A DNA stretch of 64,000 bases. Origin: Coriolopsis trogii. Lineage: Eukaryota > Basidiomycota > Agaricomycetes > Polyporales > Polyporaceae. Position 1 is the stretch's first letter, and each line of letters starts with the position of its first letter. The position numbers and the translations under genes are program-made. The stretch lies in NCBI GenBank assembly GCA_020543525.1, contig JAHYIO010000001.1:3906001-3970000 (forward strand), in the 5' to 3' direction. The notes under the pieces are model-generated. The model was not told the DNA's origin. It saw only the letters and a list, made by a program, of their open reading frames with translations, and did not search any database. This document shows positions 24,680-35,506 of the stretch, piece by piece.

Positions 24680-25945
24680 ATGTTCTCTTCTACCCTCCGC
24701 GCTACTCTCGTTGCCCTAGCAGCTACCGCCTCTGTGGTTTCTGCTGCACCGAGCCTGTCTCTCAAGGTCTCCGGCCCCGACAGCGTGGACGGTGTTCAGA
24801 ACCTGAAGGTCTCTACTACCCTCACCAACACCGGTGATGAGACCCTCAAGCTCCTCAACGACCCGCGGAGTGCGCTGCACAGTTTACCGGCCAACACTTT
24901 CTCCATCACTACCGGCTCGGGTCAGCGCCCCCAGTTCATTGGTGTGAAGGCCAAGTATGTCCCGAGCAAGGTAGCCAAGAGCTCCTCGCCGAAACTGTTT
25001 ACTGTCCTTGCTCCTGGCCAGTCGGTGACCATAGAGCATGATCGTACGTCCTCATCCAATCACTCATGCGGTGATAGTAACCACTCACATCTTACCGATC
25101 GCAGTCTCCGCCGCTTACAACTTCACTCTGCCTGGTGAGGGCAAGTACACAGTCGAGGCTGCCAACCTCTTCCACTACCTTGACCCCAAGACCAATGAGC
25201 CTGTACCGATCCATGCTGACGCTGAGACTCACGTCGCGGCCGTTTCTGGCAAGCTCGCGGTCACCCATGCCCGCTCCATCACCAAGCGCGCCCAGTTCGA
25301 AGGGTGCTCGTCTGAGCAGCAGGATGACATCAACACGGCGATCCCCGCAGTACAGAGCTACGTCTCCGATGCCCTTACGTGAGTTCACGCAAGCTCAGAT
25401 CGCTGTCATGCATACCATAGCCGGCATCTGATGCACACACTACCACAGATACCTCCAGGACCACACCTCGGCCTCCACCCGATACACGACGTGGTTCGGC
25501 GCGTACACAGACTCGCGCCACAGCACCGTGCTCGACCACTTCACGAAGCTGAACGGCAACGACTTTGACAGCTTCACATTCGACTGCGACTGCGACGAGG
25601 AGGGCGTCTTCGCGTACGTCAACCCGGACGACTTTGGCTACATCACGCTCTGCCCTGCGTTCTGGGATGCGCCAAACACCGGCACCGACTCTCGTGCGGG
25701 CACGATCGTTCACGAAGTACGTCTATTCCTCATGATCATCGTGAGAGGCATGTAGGTCGAATATGCACTGACGGTGATACCTTTGCTCTTACCAGTCGTC
25801 CCACTTCACCGCCAATGGTGGCACAGACGACCACGTCTATGGACAGTCTGGTGCGCAGAACCTGGCGAGGACCAACCCCGCCCAGGCGGTCGACAACGCC
25901 GACAGTCATGAATACTTCGCGGAGAACAACCCCTCGCTCGACTGA
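24680..25945 (+). CDS. Secreted peptidyl-Lys metalloendopeptidase, family M35
   Basis: Four exons (24680-25043, 25105-25378, 25449-25716, 25796-25945) give a 351-aa preproprotein. A signal peptide covers about residues 1-22 (hydrophobic core LVALAATASVV). A propeptide follows, with a Lys-Arg Kex2-type site at 182-183. Mature enzyme is about 168 aa from Ala184, very close in size to Grifola frondosa MEP. Zinc ligands are HESSH (HExxH, about 301-305) plus a downstream Asp in GTDDHVYG, the aspzincin arrangement. Cysteines CSS, CDCD and LCP match the family. The enzyme cleaves before Lys in secreted protein digestion. Intron 3 splits HE from SSH. A TATA box lies 85 nt upstream. Confidence 0.95.
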
Positions 25946-26395
25946 GTGATGACTACGGTACATGGACCCGGACCCTTCTGTACACTTCGTGTTGTTGTTG
26001 TTGTACGACCATAACTTATCGATGAACGAATACCAACGAGACCCACATGCACCCTCTGTGTGCCCGCTAATTGATTGATCATCACCACAATTTCGCGCCA
26101 AGGACGACCGACTTTGACAACGTGAACCGCTCATCGATGACATCACGCATTGCGAAAACACATACATCACGCTCCTCCAAAGCATTTCCATATAAATAAT
26201 CCAGCTCCTCCCCTTCATTTGACTCGGTTTGATCGAACTTCCAGAGACTCCCGAGAACAACCGCACTCCACCTCCAGACGTTCCCCATCGAAGCACTTGC
26301 AATTGATCCCCACAGCACGGAGAAGACCCTCGACACCCCCAACACCAACACCAACACCAAATCCTCCATTTGCCCAGCCGTTCGCCTGCGCAAGC
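25946..26395. other. Convergent intergenic region
   Basis: About 450 bp between the 3' ends of the protease (+) and the sphingomyelinase-like gene (-). It contains a short CAACAA/CACCAACACC low-complexity stretch near 26338-26360. It is probably two 3' UTRs. Confidence 0.5.
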
Positions 26396-29300
26396 TTATT
26401 GCACGGACCCGAAGCCCTGGATGCAGTTCTGCTTCGCGATTGGGGCGCTCCCGCTGCGGATGTAGCAGATCTTGGCCGTCGCGCAGTCGCCCGTGCACGA
26501 GGGGCTGCGAACGGAGCTCTTGCCTTGGAACGTGTTGAAGACCTAGAGGCAGCAATCTCTTCCGTCAGTCACCCGCTACCACTAATAACAGGGTGATTGT
26601 ACACGGTGGGGCAGCAATGAGAAAGAGAAAAGAGCAAGGGATCCTCACCGAGACCAGAGTGGAGTTCGCTTCCATGGCTACGATTGCGATTGCATAGTTC
26701 GAGGTGGAGCAGTAAATATATGATGCACATTCCATGTCAGCGCGACGCGCGATACACAAAAGTGAGAGGCAGCGCGAGAGCGCACTGGACGCACCTTCGG
26801 TGACAAGGTGCCACCACGTCGCGTTCAGCGGGTCGTTAGGGCCCCAACCAGCAACGCCCACGCCATACGTCGCCCGCGTGCTGTACTCGTACTCGTACGT
26901 GGGCCCAATGGCCGTCTGCCCGTCGAGCTGCGGGAACGTGTTGACGTCACTCTTCCAGCTGCGAGCGCCCACATGTGTGTGCATATGTCACGAATGGATA
27001 TCAGACGTTGAGCGCTCCAGGGGTAAAGTTCGCACCCCGAACTTTACTCGATGGGGGGATATCGACGATGGAGACTCACGTGTGTGCGTCGAGGATTTCG
27101 AACGTCTGTCGGGATCCCCGGATATGAACGCGTCAGGATACACCCAACACCGATTATGGAGATGATGCGCCGCTTGATAAGAGGTGGGGGTAGAATGAGG
27201 TAAAAACACCCGGACGTACGTTGGAGTCCACCTCGTATACGCGGAAACCCGAGTTGAGGTTCGTTAGGGGTGTAATGGACGGTCCGATCTGCCCAGAATC
27301 AGCGCTACGGTCCGCGGTCGAAAGATCGACTCACCCAGCCAACCGCACCCGCCGTCTGTGCGCTGATGCTCGTGGCGTTGTTCGCGTAGTATATCTGGGC
27401 CGTAGCGCCAACACAGTATCAGAGGGGCTCAAATTCCGGGGTGCGTACGTGCCCCAACCCACCATGACTTGATCCTCATGCGTGTGGCCAAAGAAAATCG
27501 CTGTGGAAGGGGAAGTCGGTGCTTCTGTGCGTGAACAGCGCCGGGGTATGACGAAAACATACCCTTGATGACGTGCGGTGAGAAACGATCAACGCTAGGC
27601 AGATTACGGCGATTTGGTATACGTGAAGCAAACGAGCGACGACCCAGCATTAGACCCACATTTGGTAAACTACGACGAGGTCAGTGGTTTGATCAAGGAC
27701 TCTCGAAGCTGTGGCAGCCGCTCACAGAGATTCGTCGGGTTCTGGAGGGGATTCGAGCCGTCCCAACCGGTGAGTACGTGACCGAGAATCCAAACTATGT
27801 CGCATGCATCAGGTCACTAGCCACGAACGCGAACACGTGAGTGCTCACCAGAGTCTCCTGCATCTTCGGCCGCCTGAAGCTCGTCCGTAAGGAAGCGTAG
27901 CATCCCCGAAAGGTCCGGATTGGTCATGTTGATGTAGTTGAAGTAGTTGGCGCTGCGCCCGGTGTTCAGCCGGCTTTCAACGTGCATGACACGCCGTGAG
28001 ACGCACCTGTACCCTGTTACAGCCGCGGTCAATTATACTCTTCACAGCTCCACGTGAAGTCATGACGGATAGGAGGGTGTCGACGTACACAGATCCGTGT
28101 TCAGGGTGATCACCCGCAGGCCATCCTTCCGACGAACCATGTATGCAGCGTAATGCGCACGTGCGAGGTCGACGGCCGATTGCGGTATCCACTTCTCGTG
28201 TGCCCACAGCGACGCGACATGGTCATAGTTCCTAGAGTGTTGGTTTCAATAACCAACTACTTACGCCCACACAATGCCTGTTCGTACCAGCTGAACTGTT
28301 CCGCCAACTGACCACCGAGGGTGTGCGGGGCATCTTGCGCTCTGTAGAGCACACGTTTGCAAAGCCAATAAGTGGGTCAAGTCTATAAACCTACTGATTA
28401 TAAGAGTCGTGGTTCCCCAGAGCAGCGTACACTGGACCGGTGCCGAGCATCCGCTTGAATAGATCGTACATGATAGTCTGGCATGACGATCAGCATACAT
28501 GCGCGACGAACATTGTTCCGAATGTTACCTCGGTATACATGATGTAATCCCTGGATGTTGTCAGCCAGGCCCGTGTGTATTGTCAGATGGAGATGCTCTA
28601 CGCACCTTGATAACTGGTTGTCGGGGTCATGCGACACGAGATCTCCGGTGTATAGAGTGAAGTCGAACCCAGTCCTCTTGGTACCCGTTAATGCAGGAAT
28701 CGCCTCGAGAGCAGCCGTGACGAGTGATATCGGTGAGTCACTAGAAAGGCATGCAGTTCGGCGAAGAAGAACAAGTCGATAGACCGTACCACAAGTATGC
28801 GCCGAAGCGAGGCGCAGGGAATACGGTTTTGTTCGGACTCTGCGTGTTGAAGTTGTTCTCGCGGCAGCATAGACCGGACGTACAGTTCGCCTCCGCGCCG
28901 TTGGCAAACCCTGACGATGTGGTTAACTCGCAACGCATCCAATCGTCATAGAGTACGCACGAGGATCGAGGTGCAAATCAGAGATATGGAGAACCTTCAT
29001 GCGTTTGCCAGATGCCTTCTTGGGAGCAGGCAGCGGGTCCGGCTTGGGCTTTGCGAACCATCCAGTCAAGTTCAGAGGCGAGGTGGGCGGGAGGGGACAG
29101 AGGCCAGAAAGAAAGTGAGAGCAGATCATCTGAGATCGGCGATCACGCATTGAGCCAATCGGGCGGGAAGGCCATAAGTGTGATGGCGTACCTGCCCGTC
29201 TAGGCCGCCTACATCCGCGTGCGCGATGACCTGCGTAACCACGGAGCCGAGGGACAGGATGCCGAACTGGGTCGCACAATCCCGATTGAAGTCGAAGACC

Positions 29301-29873
29301 CGGACCGCCAGCACGGGGCCCTCCTCCGGCGCCGCCATGGCAAGGAACTTGCCCACCTCCAGAGCGGCCTGGCACCGGGCGCATTTGTCTGTGCCGAACA
29401 CAGGGTTGCTCGCAATAGAAAGCACCTGCGCGAATGCAGACTCCAGGATCTGGCCGGAGGATGCCTTGGGAGGAAGTATATGCGGGTCCTTTGTGTCGTT
29501 CTGTGGGTCGCTCTGTCGAACACGCTTAAGGTACTCCTAACTCCGAGGAACGCTCACTTTCGGGATTCTTGCCGAGTCCGTGAGTTCGAATGGGTAAACT
29601 TTGTGCTGAATCACGTATTGTCAAGGATACCAGCCCAATGTATCACAGAGCACTCACAGTAACGGGGTCAGAGATTACAGGCTGGGGCTGGGCTGAGGTC
29701 GCAGTAGGAGAGTTGTAGTAGTGTCTATACAAGGACGTGGGGAATGCGCCAGGGGCGGTAAACGCAGAAGGTCCGAAGACACCGTTCGCCGACACTGACG
29801 AGGCGGCATTCGCAGGCACAGAGAAGACGGTCACAGATGCAGCCAGGGCGCTCAGAATCCCGCGCGAAACCAT
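26396..29873 (-). CDS. Secreted acid sphingomyelinase-like phosphodiesterase, 22 exons
   Basis: Hand-spliced into 22 exons whose lengths sum to 2,067 nt (688 aa). Signal peptide from the ATG at 29873 (MVSRGILSALAASVTVFSV). A saposin-B-like domain follows with paired Cys (DKCARCQAALEVGKF, then RDCATQFG, then MICSHFLSGLCP). The calcineurin-like core has its metal motifs in order: DLHLDPR, TGDLVSHD, GNHD, ILGHVLTGWD and GHTHEDQ. A C-terminal Cys-rich segment (CTGDCATAKIC) ends the protein. Family role: hydrolysis of sphingomyelin or related phospholipids outside the cell or in vacuoles; substrate here is inferred. Exons of 7 nt (28007-28013) and 10 nt (27660-27669) are needed to restore LWYSANYFNY and TNLFYQIVDRFSP. 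An alternative in-frame ATG lies at 29915. Confidence 0.93.
27660..27669 (-). other. 10-nt micro-exon of the sphingomyelinase-like gene
   Basis: The ten bases tttaccaaat lie between a CGTAG acceptor (CTGAC branch 11 nt before) and a GTGGGT donor. They supply Phe-Tyr-Gln-Ile of the conserved NPTNLFYQIVDRF motif. Confidence 0.8.
28007..28013 (-). other. 7-nt micro-exon of the sphingomyelinase-like gene
   Basis: The seven bases ggtacag sit between a TAACAG acceptor (branch-like TTGAC upstream) and a GTGCGT donor. They complete a codon started in the previous exon and one finished in the next, giving Leu-Trp-Tyr-Ser, as conserved in this family. Skipping it shifts the frame. Confidence 0.8.
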
Positions 29874-31026
29874 GATGGCAGTGACGAGGAGGAAAGCAGA
29901 GGGGGAGCATCCCATGAGCGACGTAGACACTGTCGCTCTTAAGGGGGCTGAAGTCTGCACGTTGAGCGAGTATATCTGGAACACGCACGCGTCGCGCCGT
30001 CCGGGACGACGACGTCGAAGAGCAAACAAGGATATCGAACGTGCGTCGCGTGGGAAGCCGACACAGCGCGCATCTTTTGACCCCAGGTCAGGAACTCGAA
30101 AGACGTGGTATATGCCCACAAAGCTTGTCAAGGCGATACGAATGTCTAGGACGTAGTCAGATTGTCGCGAGGAGTACTAGTAGTCGCCCAACAGTGCGCA
30201 CATGAATGCAGGGGGAGTTGATGGCGACACGTGCGTTGACGCCACTAGAGAAAAGCAGGGACTCGCGTGACCTGCAAAAGAGGCCATCATGACAGGCAGA
30301 GAAGACATCGACGAAGAGATCCTCGACGTGCACGTTAGATCGTCGTGGCTCTGAGACGCGAACGAACCTCAGGAACGAGAGAGCATCTACCGCCGGACCG
30401 GGTCTCCGCGTGACATGCTGTAACTCGTTTTGGAAGTTTCGGCCGTAACAACCCTTGCATGTCACGCACAGGCCTAGATTGTGGTAGGACCATCGTTAAC
30501 CAGCGTATAAAGGCCAGACCGCGCCGTCTGCTTGATCTAGCGTGTCTCTCCCCCGCACCTGCACCATGCTCGTCAGTGTAAGTACTGTGCATCCGAAACC
30601 TGGATACAAATGCAAGCCATATGAATTACACTGCAAACCCAACGCCATAGTAACCTGAGGGGGTCTCCAGGATGATATCTGTGGAGACTAAGAACGGTGA
30701 TAATAGGTGAATGTTTTCTACGGTTACTGATGGAAATATACTATACAACCTCGAGCAGAGCAACAACAACAAGGGGGACAGAAAGCCAGAAAACGGAGTC
30801 ATCAAGGGTGAGTGGTAGGGAACACTCATTCCAATAGCGAGAGAGGGTGTGGTCAAGGTATCGTGTGGTTGTGAAGCGCAAAAGACGGTTTCCAGGCGAC
30901 CTGGCACCCGTCCACGCACATAAGCGAACAAGCATAGTAAGTGCGCGGAAGTCATAACTCACCCGCCTACAGGGATCCGTGTATCTGTCCTCCACCGTCA
31001 TCTGCATCTGCCCCGCCCGCGACATT
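29874..31026. other. Intergenic, about 1.1 kb
   Basis: Upstream of the sphingomyelinase-like gene and downstream of the possible small gene at 31027. It holds an alternative in-frame ATG (29915) of the former. Otherwise nothing with supporting motifs. Confidence 0.45.
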
Positions 31027-31281
31027 TTAGGCCTTGACCTTGCCATCCCCGCTTCGCTTTGGTGCATGAGGTGCGTCCCGGGACATGGCATGGGTGGAAG
31101 CGGAAGCGGAAGTCGCGGTCTTGAGACGCGCCTTTTCCTCTGCGATCCTGCGCGACTCCGTCCAGAGCCGGAGGGTATAATCGTGCAGGGAGCGCGCGTA
31201 CGACACGAACGGGTCGTCCTCGCCCGCGTGTTGGTGTTGGTTGGAGGCATTCGTGGGGGGAGCAGACGGGGCCGCGAGCAT
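31027..31281 (-). CDS. Possible small protein of 84 aa, unrecognised
   Basis: A single-exon frame from the ATG at 31281 to the stop at 31027. The central part looks like a genuine amphipathic helix (DPFVSYARSLHDYTLRLW, then ESRRIAEEKARL), unlike the biased antisense frames around it. The N-terminus is Ala/Pro/Gln/His-rich and the C-terminus is basic. No signal peptide or membrane helix. An upstream exon may exist. I do not recognise it, and the call rests only on the helix-like composition. Confidence 0.4.
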   Translation of the reverse strand: MLAAPSAPPTNASNQHQHAGEDDPFVSYARSLHDYTLRLWTESRRIAEEKARLKTATSASASTHAMSRDAPHAPKRSGDGKVKA

Positions 31282-32347
31282 GGCGATGTTGCACGAAGGA
31301 GGTCAGAAGCACTCGAGCGGTGGTGGCGCGAAGGGCGCGGAGGTGAGTCTGGCTGACGGCGGACACTAAAGCGGGTATAGAGACGAGACGGTAGCAAGAC
31401 GGGCTCGGCCCAGAGAGAGAAGGACCGGGATAGGAGCTCTGAAGATATTGTTCGAACAGAGGAAGGCGGAGCGGAGGGGCTGGATATAGGACGTCCCAGC
31501 GCTATGTGGGATTTATGGGATGGCCGAGGAGAGCCGTGCAGCCGTGGCACTGGCTGCAGACACTCGGCGGGGCACAAAAAAAGAGGGTGCTTCTTCGCCT
31601 CCAGACGTCGCGACGCCGCAACGGCTCCATCGCTCCCTCCTCCAGTCTCGTCCGTGGTCGGCATCCCCAATCCACACGCGGTGCCATCTCCGGCACGGGG
31701 TCCTCCCTCCTCCCTCCCTTCCCGCCCCCTGTGCCTTGCCATACCAGAGAGCTGGAGACTACTATCTATCGCAACCTCCATCTCTCCTACGCCCAGCCCT
31801 CTCACGCAATCCGGCCGCATGTCTTCCCCAAATCACCCCTGCCCGAAACCCTCGAACACTCACGCGCCGATGTACGTCTTCTATTCAGGCAGCCCGCCGT
31901 GCCGCACTTCCGGCGATAGGCCTCGGGAGGCAGCATTATTCACGAACTATACAACGCGCCCGTCATGGCCCCACTTGTGATCAAGCTGATCATTCTGTGG
32001 TCATGGTGTCAACCTGACCAGTTGGCGGGCTCCAAACTACTGACGGCAGCGAGGGAGCGTCGTCGTACGAGCCCGACGACTACCAACCACTCCCATCTCG
32101 ACGCTTGTCGTGCACAGCTCCCGACCATTTCCCCCACGTCACTGATTTCTTCAGTTCATCTCCACCGCTTGACAGCGCCACCTCGATGAAGTCATACCTC
32201 ATCAACGATTGCCGCGCGTCGGTATTTGGGCTGAGGTAATGGCACTTTGGGTCAAAATGTCACGATACAGCTCGCTGTTAAGTTGTGCAAATTTACTGAC
32301 TATCGACCGGAACTCTGACAAGGAAAACTTCAACACACAATAGTACA
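31282..32347. other. Intergenic, about 1.1 kb
   Basis: GC-rich and pyrimidine-rich on the plus strand near 31660-31900. Several long overlapping frames on both strands appear here, including a 359-codon antisense frame, but none carries a domain or a splice-consistent model. The part nearest 32347 is presumed tRNA 3' flank. Confidence 0.4.
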
Positions 32348-32429
32348 CTCCCTGGCGGGGAGTCGAACCCCGCTTTCGCGCGTCCATAAGGTTGACAGGC
32401 GCGTGTACTAACCGATATACTACCAGGGA
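32348..32429 (-). tRNA. tRNA-Asp(GUC) with a 10-nt intron
   Basis: Read on the minus strand from 32429. The acceptor stem TCCCTGG pairs perfectly with CCAGGGA, and the next base is G, the usual Asp discriminator. D stem GTAT/GTAC, anticodon stem CGCGC/GCGCG, loop C-U-GUC-A-C after removing a 10-nt intron (ACCTTATGGA) at the canonical position one base 3' of the anticodon. The T arm contains GGGGTTCGACTCCCC. Total 82 nt with the intron, 72 without. Confidence 0.93.
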
Positions 32430-33201
32430 ATCTCCAATCATCCACCAGCCACCTATCAGTCATGTCTCAATGTCCTTCAAGAGTGAAAGAGTACACAGCG
32501 GCGGTGCTGCCAGTGGTTTCAGGTACATATACGCAAGTATACGTCCAGAAAGCTCACTTGAGCAGTTCGCTCTCGGTCATCCCAATCCTCGATGCATCGT
32601 CGTTCCACAGCGCACGCAGCCGTTCCTGTCCGTATCCGATCAGGCTGGATCTTGTGTCATGATCATCGTGGCAGTGGATGGCTACAGTACGTACAGGTAC
32701 CATTTGTCCTGTCCAAACCTATGGCCATGGGACAACCACCGGTCAATGAATCCAATACTGCGCCTACGCCTGGTCGGTCCGAGTGCTTTCATACGCAACA
32801 AAAAATATCACCTGGCGAGACATGTGCTTGCGATCTTTTTGCTGCTGGAGGGATGGGCGACAGCCACTTTGGGCGGGTTTTCTGCTACTAGAGGGCTGCT
32901 CGTGCCTGCCATGCGGACCGTGTGGTTCCATTCACTCTTCGGCGAGCAGAAGGCCCGATGTCTTGCGGCGGGAGTTCGTCACAACCGTAGACGCCAGCCA
33001 ATGGCAGATAGACACTGCGAGCGCCAAGCCAATTAGGATCTAATCTAGGCGGAGGCCGCAAATTATCTGATTAGATTACAGAATTCGACCATCTTCCCCT
33101 TGTGCCTTCACCACCGCCTGAACGTGTCCATGACTCACAGCTATATAACTCGTCCTCTGCCGTCCCCCATTTGCCCACCTTAGGGCTGTCATCGCGCAAC
33201 C
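32430..33201. promoter_or_regulatory. Region upstream of ARG2 with TATA box
   Basis: TATATAA at 33142-33148, about 55 nt upstream of the ARG2 start. The remaining roughly 700 bp shows only short unsupported frames. Confidence 0.6.
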
Positions 33202-35214
33202 ATGCTCCCGCCCACCGCTCGCATCAATTGTCGCAACGCGATCAAGCCAAGCTCGCTCCATTCTCGTTCAGCGCAGACGTTCAAGGCGTTCTACGCTGTT
33301 CGTCCTTTTCCACCTTCCTCTTGTCCTTCCGCTTGCTGATCATCTACCGCGTTTTCCAATAGACAATACGAAGCTTGCGTCAGTCCTATGAGCCGCCGGA
33401 GCCGGACGACGTAGAGCCCTCAGAGAAGGTGCGCATCCATCTGTCATTGTGTTGGGGTCATTCGCGAACGAGACCGCGTTCAGGACTTCATCCTCTCTCT
33501 CCTCCGCGCGAATCCTTCCTTGAGGGATACAAAATCCTACCTCGCATCCTTTGGCCCTCGCCCCCATGCCTCCAAACCCTCCGCGCTCCGTCGAGAAGGA
33601 ATTCCGGCCACGGCGGAGAAAGATGTAGCCGCTGACGCTGAGGCGAAACCGCCGGACACGAAGCCTGCCCCTCCTCCTGTTGTCGCCTCGATCCTCAATC
33701 CTGTGTACCGGCGGACCGCCCTGGTGAAGATTCAAGCGCCTTTCACAGACAGGCAGCTCGAAAGCATAGCGCGCGGCATGGTCTATCTCGAGAAACTCGG
33801 GCTCGTCAGCGTCATCGTCGTCGAGAACGATCAGCTTCCACGGGGCGAGTCCGGCGAGCGTGCGGCCCTTCTCGAGGAGACCATGCGCGTTGTCAATGCA
33901 CTCGAAGGGCAGGGGGCGCGGGCCCGCCCGGTGCTCGGTGCCGTCGTCCGTCTCGGTCCCAAGCCGGGGGACGAGGCTTCGACCGAGCCGCAAGAATTCA
34001 CCGTTCCGGAAGCCCACACGTTCCCGCAAGACCTCCTCCACATTCGCTCAGCACTGCGCGCGGGGGAGATCCCTGTCCTGGCTCCTCTCGCACTGGATTC
34101 CTTCTGCCGGAGTGTCCGTGTGGACGCGAACGACGTGATCGCGGCACTCGTGCGCGGCATGGTGGAAGCGGCCGCACAAGATAGCAATTCCGCGCTGGGC
34201 GAAGAGAGCCCGTCCATCTTTCCGGACGAGATCGACCTCACCCCTTTGCGACTCATGATCATCAACCGAGAAGGAGGCGTGCCTTCGTACGCCCGCCAGG
34301 GCATGCCCCATCTGCTCATCAACTTGACTTCAGAGTACCAATACATCCGCGAGACCTTCGACCCGCGGTGGAAGGCCGGTCATCCGACCGCACTGTCCAA
34401 TCTGAACCTTGCGCGCACCTGTCTCGCCTACATGCCGCCCACGTCTTCCGCCGTCATGGTCTCCCACCGGTCCCCGAGCTCCCTCATCGGCAACCTCATC
34501 ACGAACAAACCCGCGTTTAGCTCCAGCCTCCCGCACGCCCTCCTCCAGGGCAACAGGAAGCTCACCCCACACACGCCCACCCTCCTGCGGCGCGGGCTGC
34601 CCATCCGGGTGCTCCGGACCGTGCACGACATCGACAAGAGCAAGATGAAGGCGCTCCTCGAGCAGTCCTTCCGGCGCGAGCTCAAAGAGGACGAGTTCTG
34701 GACGCGCATGGAGCGCGACCTCGACTTTGTGATCGTCGCCGGCGACTACGCCGGCGCCGCCATCGTGACCCGCGAGCCATGCGCCCCCGGCACGCCGCGC
34801 GCGATCGCGCCGATCACCTACCTCGACAAGTTCGCGGTGCTGCCCAAGCACCAGGGCGACGGCACCGTCGACTTTCTCTGGGTCGCGCTCCACGACGAGA
34901 CGTACGGGCTCGGGCTGCCCTTCTCGGCCAACCCGAACGGCGGCAAGGAGGGCAAGGGCGAGGGCCGGGACCTTGTCTGGCGCTCTCGCGCGGACAACCC
35001 GGTGAACAAGTGGTACTTTGAGCGGAGCACGGGCCACTTGCGCCAGGGAGACTGGGTCCTGTTCTGGTGCGACGCAGAAGTGCGGCTGAAGACGGAGGAA
35101 GGGCGTCGCGCGAACGCCGGTTTGTCGTACCTCATGGAGTGGGAGCAGGGCCGGCTGGCGACCTGGACCGATGTCGTGATGAAAATACCCTCTAGCTGGA
35201 AGCCAAAGAACTGA
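33202..35214 (+). CDS. ARG2: N-acetylglutamate synthase, mitochondrial
   Basis: Three exons (33202-33297, 33363-33428, 33484-35214) give 630 aa. The N-terminal 32 residues are basic, hydroxylated and free of acidic residues (MLPPTARINCRNAIK), fitting a mitochondrial presequence. An amino-acid-kinase-like region follows (about 95-400), with LVKIQAPFTDRQLESIARGM and SAVMVSHRSPSSLIGNLITNKP. The C-terminal acetyltransferase domain of the vertebrate-like NAGS type (about 430-610) contains YLDKFAVLPKHQGDGTVDFLW and WRSRADNPVNKWYFERSTGH, both diagnostic. It makes N-acetylglutamate from acetyl-CoA and glutamate, the first step of arginine synthesis, and is normally inhibited by arginine. Intron 1 uses an unusual GTTCGT donor. 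Convergent with the gene at 35507. Confidence 0.94.
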
Positions 35215-35506
35215 ACTCGGATTGAAACAAAATTGAAGTCGCACACAAGGTTGGAGAAGATGGAGGATATTGTTCCGAGATGCTGAGTATCCCTTCATGA
35301 GTTGCTTCCGCCGATCCTGCGTATGTAGACGGTGCCATACACCGATATCTTTGTATCTCTATTATTACCCCTGGATGTCCTTCTCGTTGCGAGCGACGAG
35401 CGACTGTCGTTCCAAAAATAGAAATCTTCTCGTATGCATGGGTCGTACATTAGAACTAGAATACTACATTCGCAAGCACGGAATATCAATTGTCGCCACC
35501 ATATGT

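Noticed and set aside
24018..24719. 233-codon plus-strand frame upstream of the protease
   Set aside because: No domain and no signal. It overlaps the protease TATA box and start codon in another frame.
26338..26360. CACCAACACCAACACCAA microsatellite-like run
   Set aside because: Only a few short units in a 3' flank; ordinary low complexity, no functional claim.
30741..31820. 359-codon minus-strand open frame
   Set aside because: Composition is Ser/Arg/Pro-biased with no domain. It spans the more plausible 84-aa frame and GC-rich intergenic sequence, as expected of a chance open frame.
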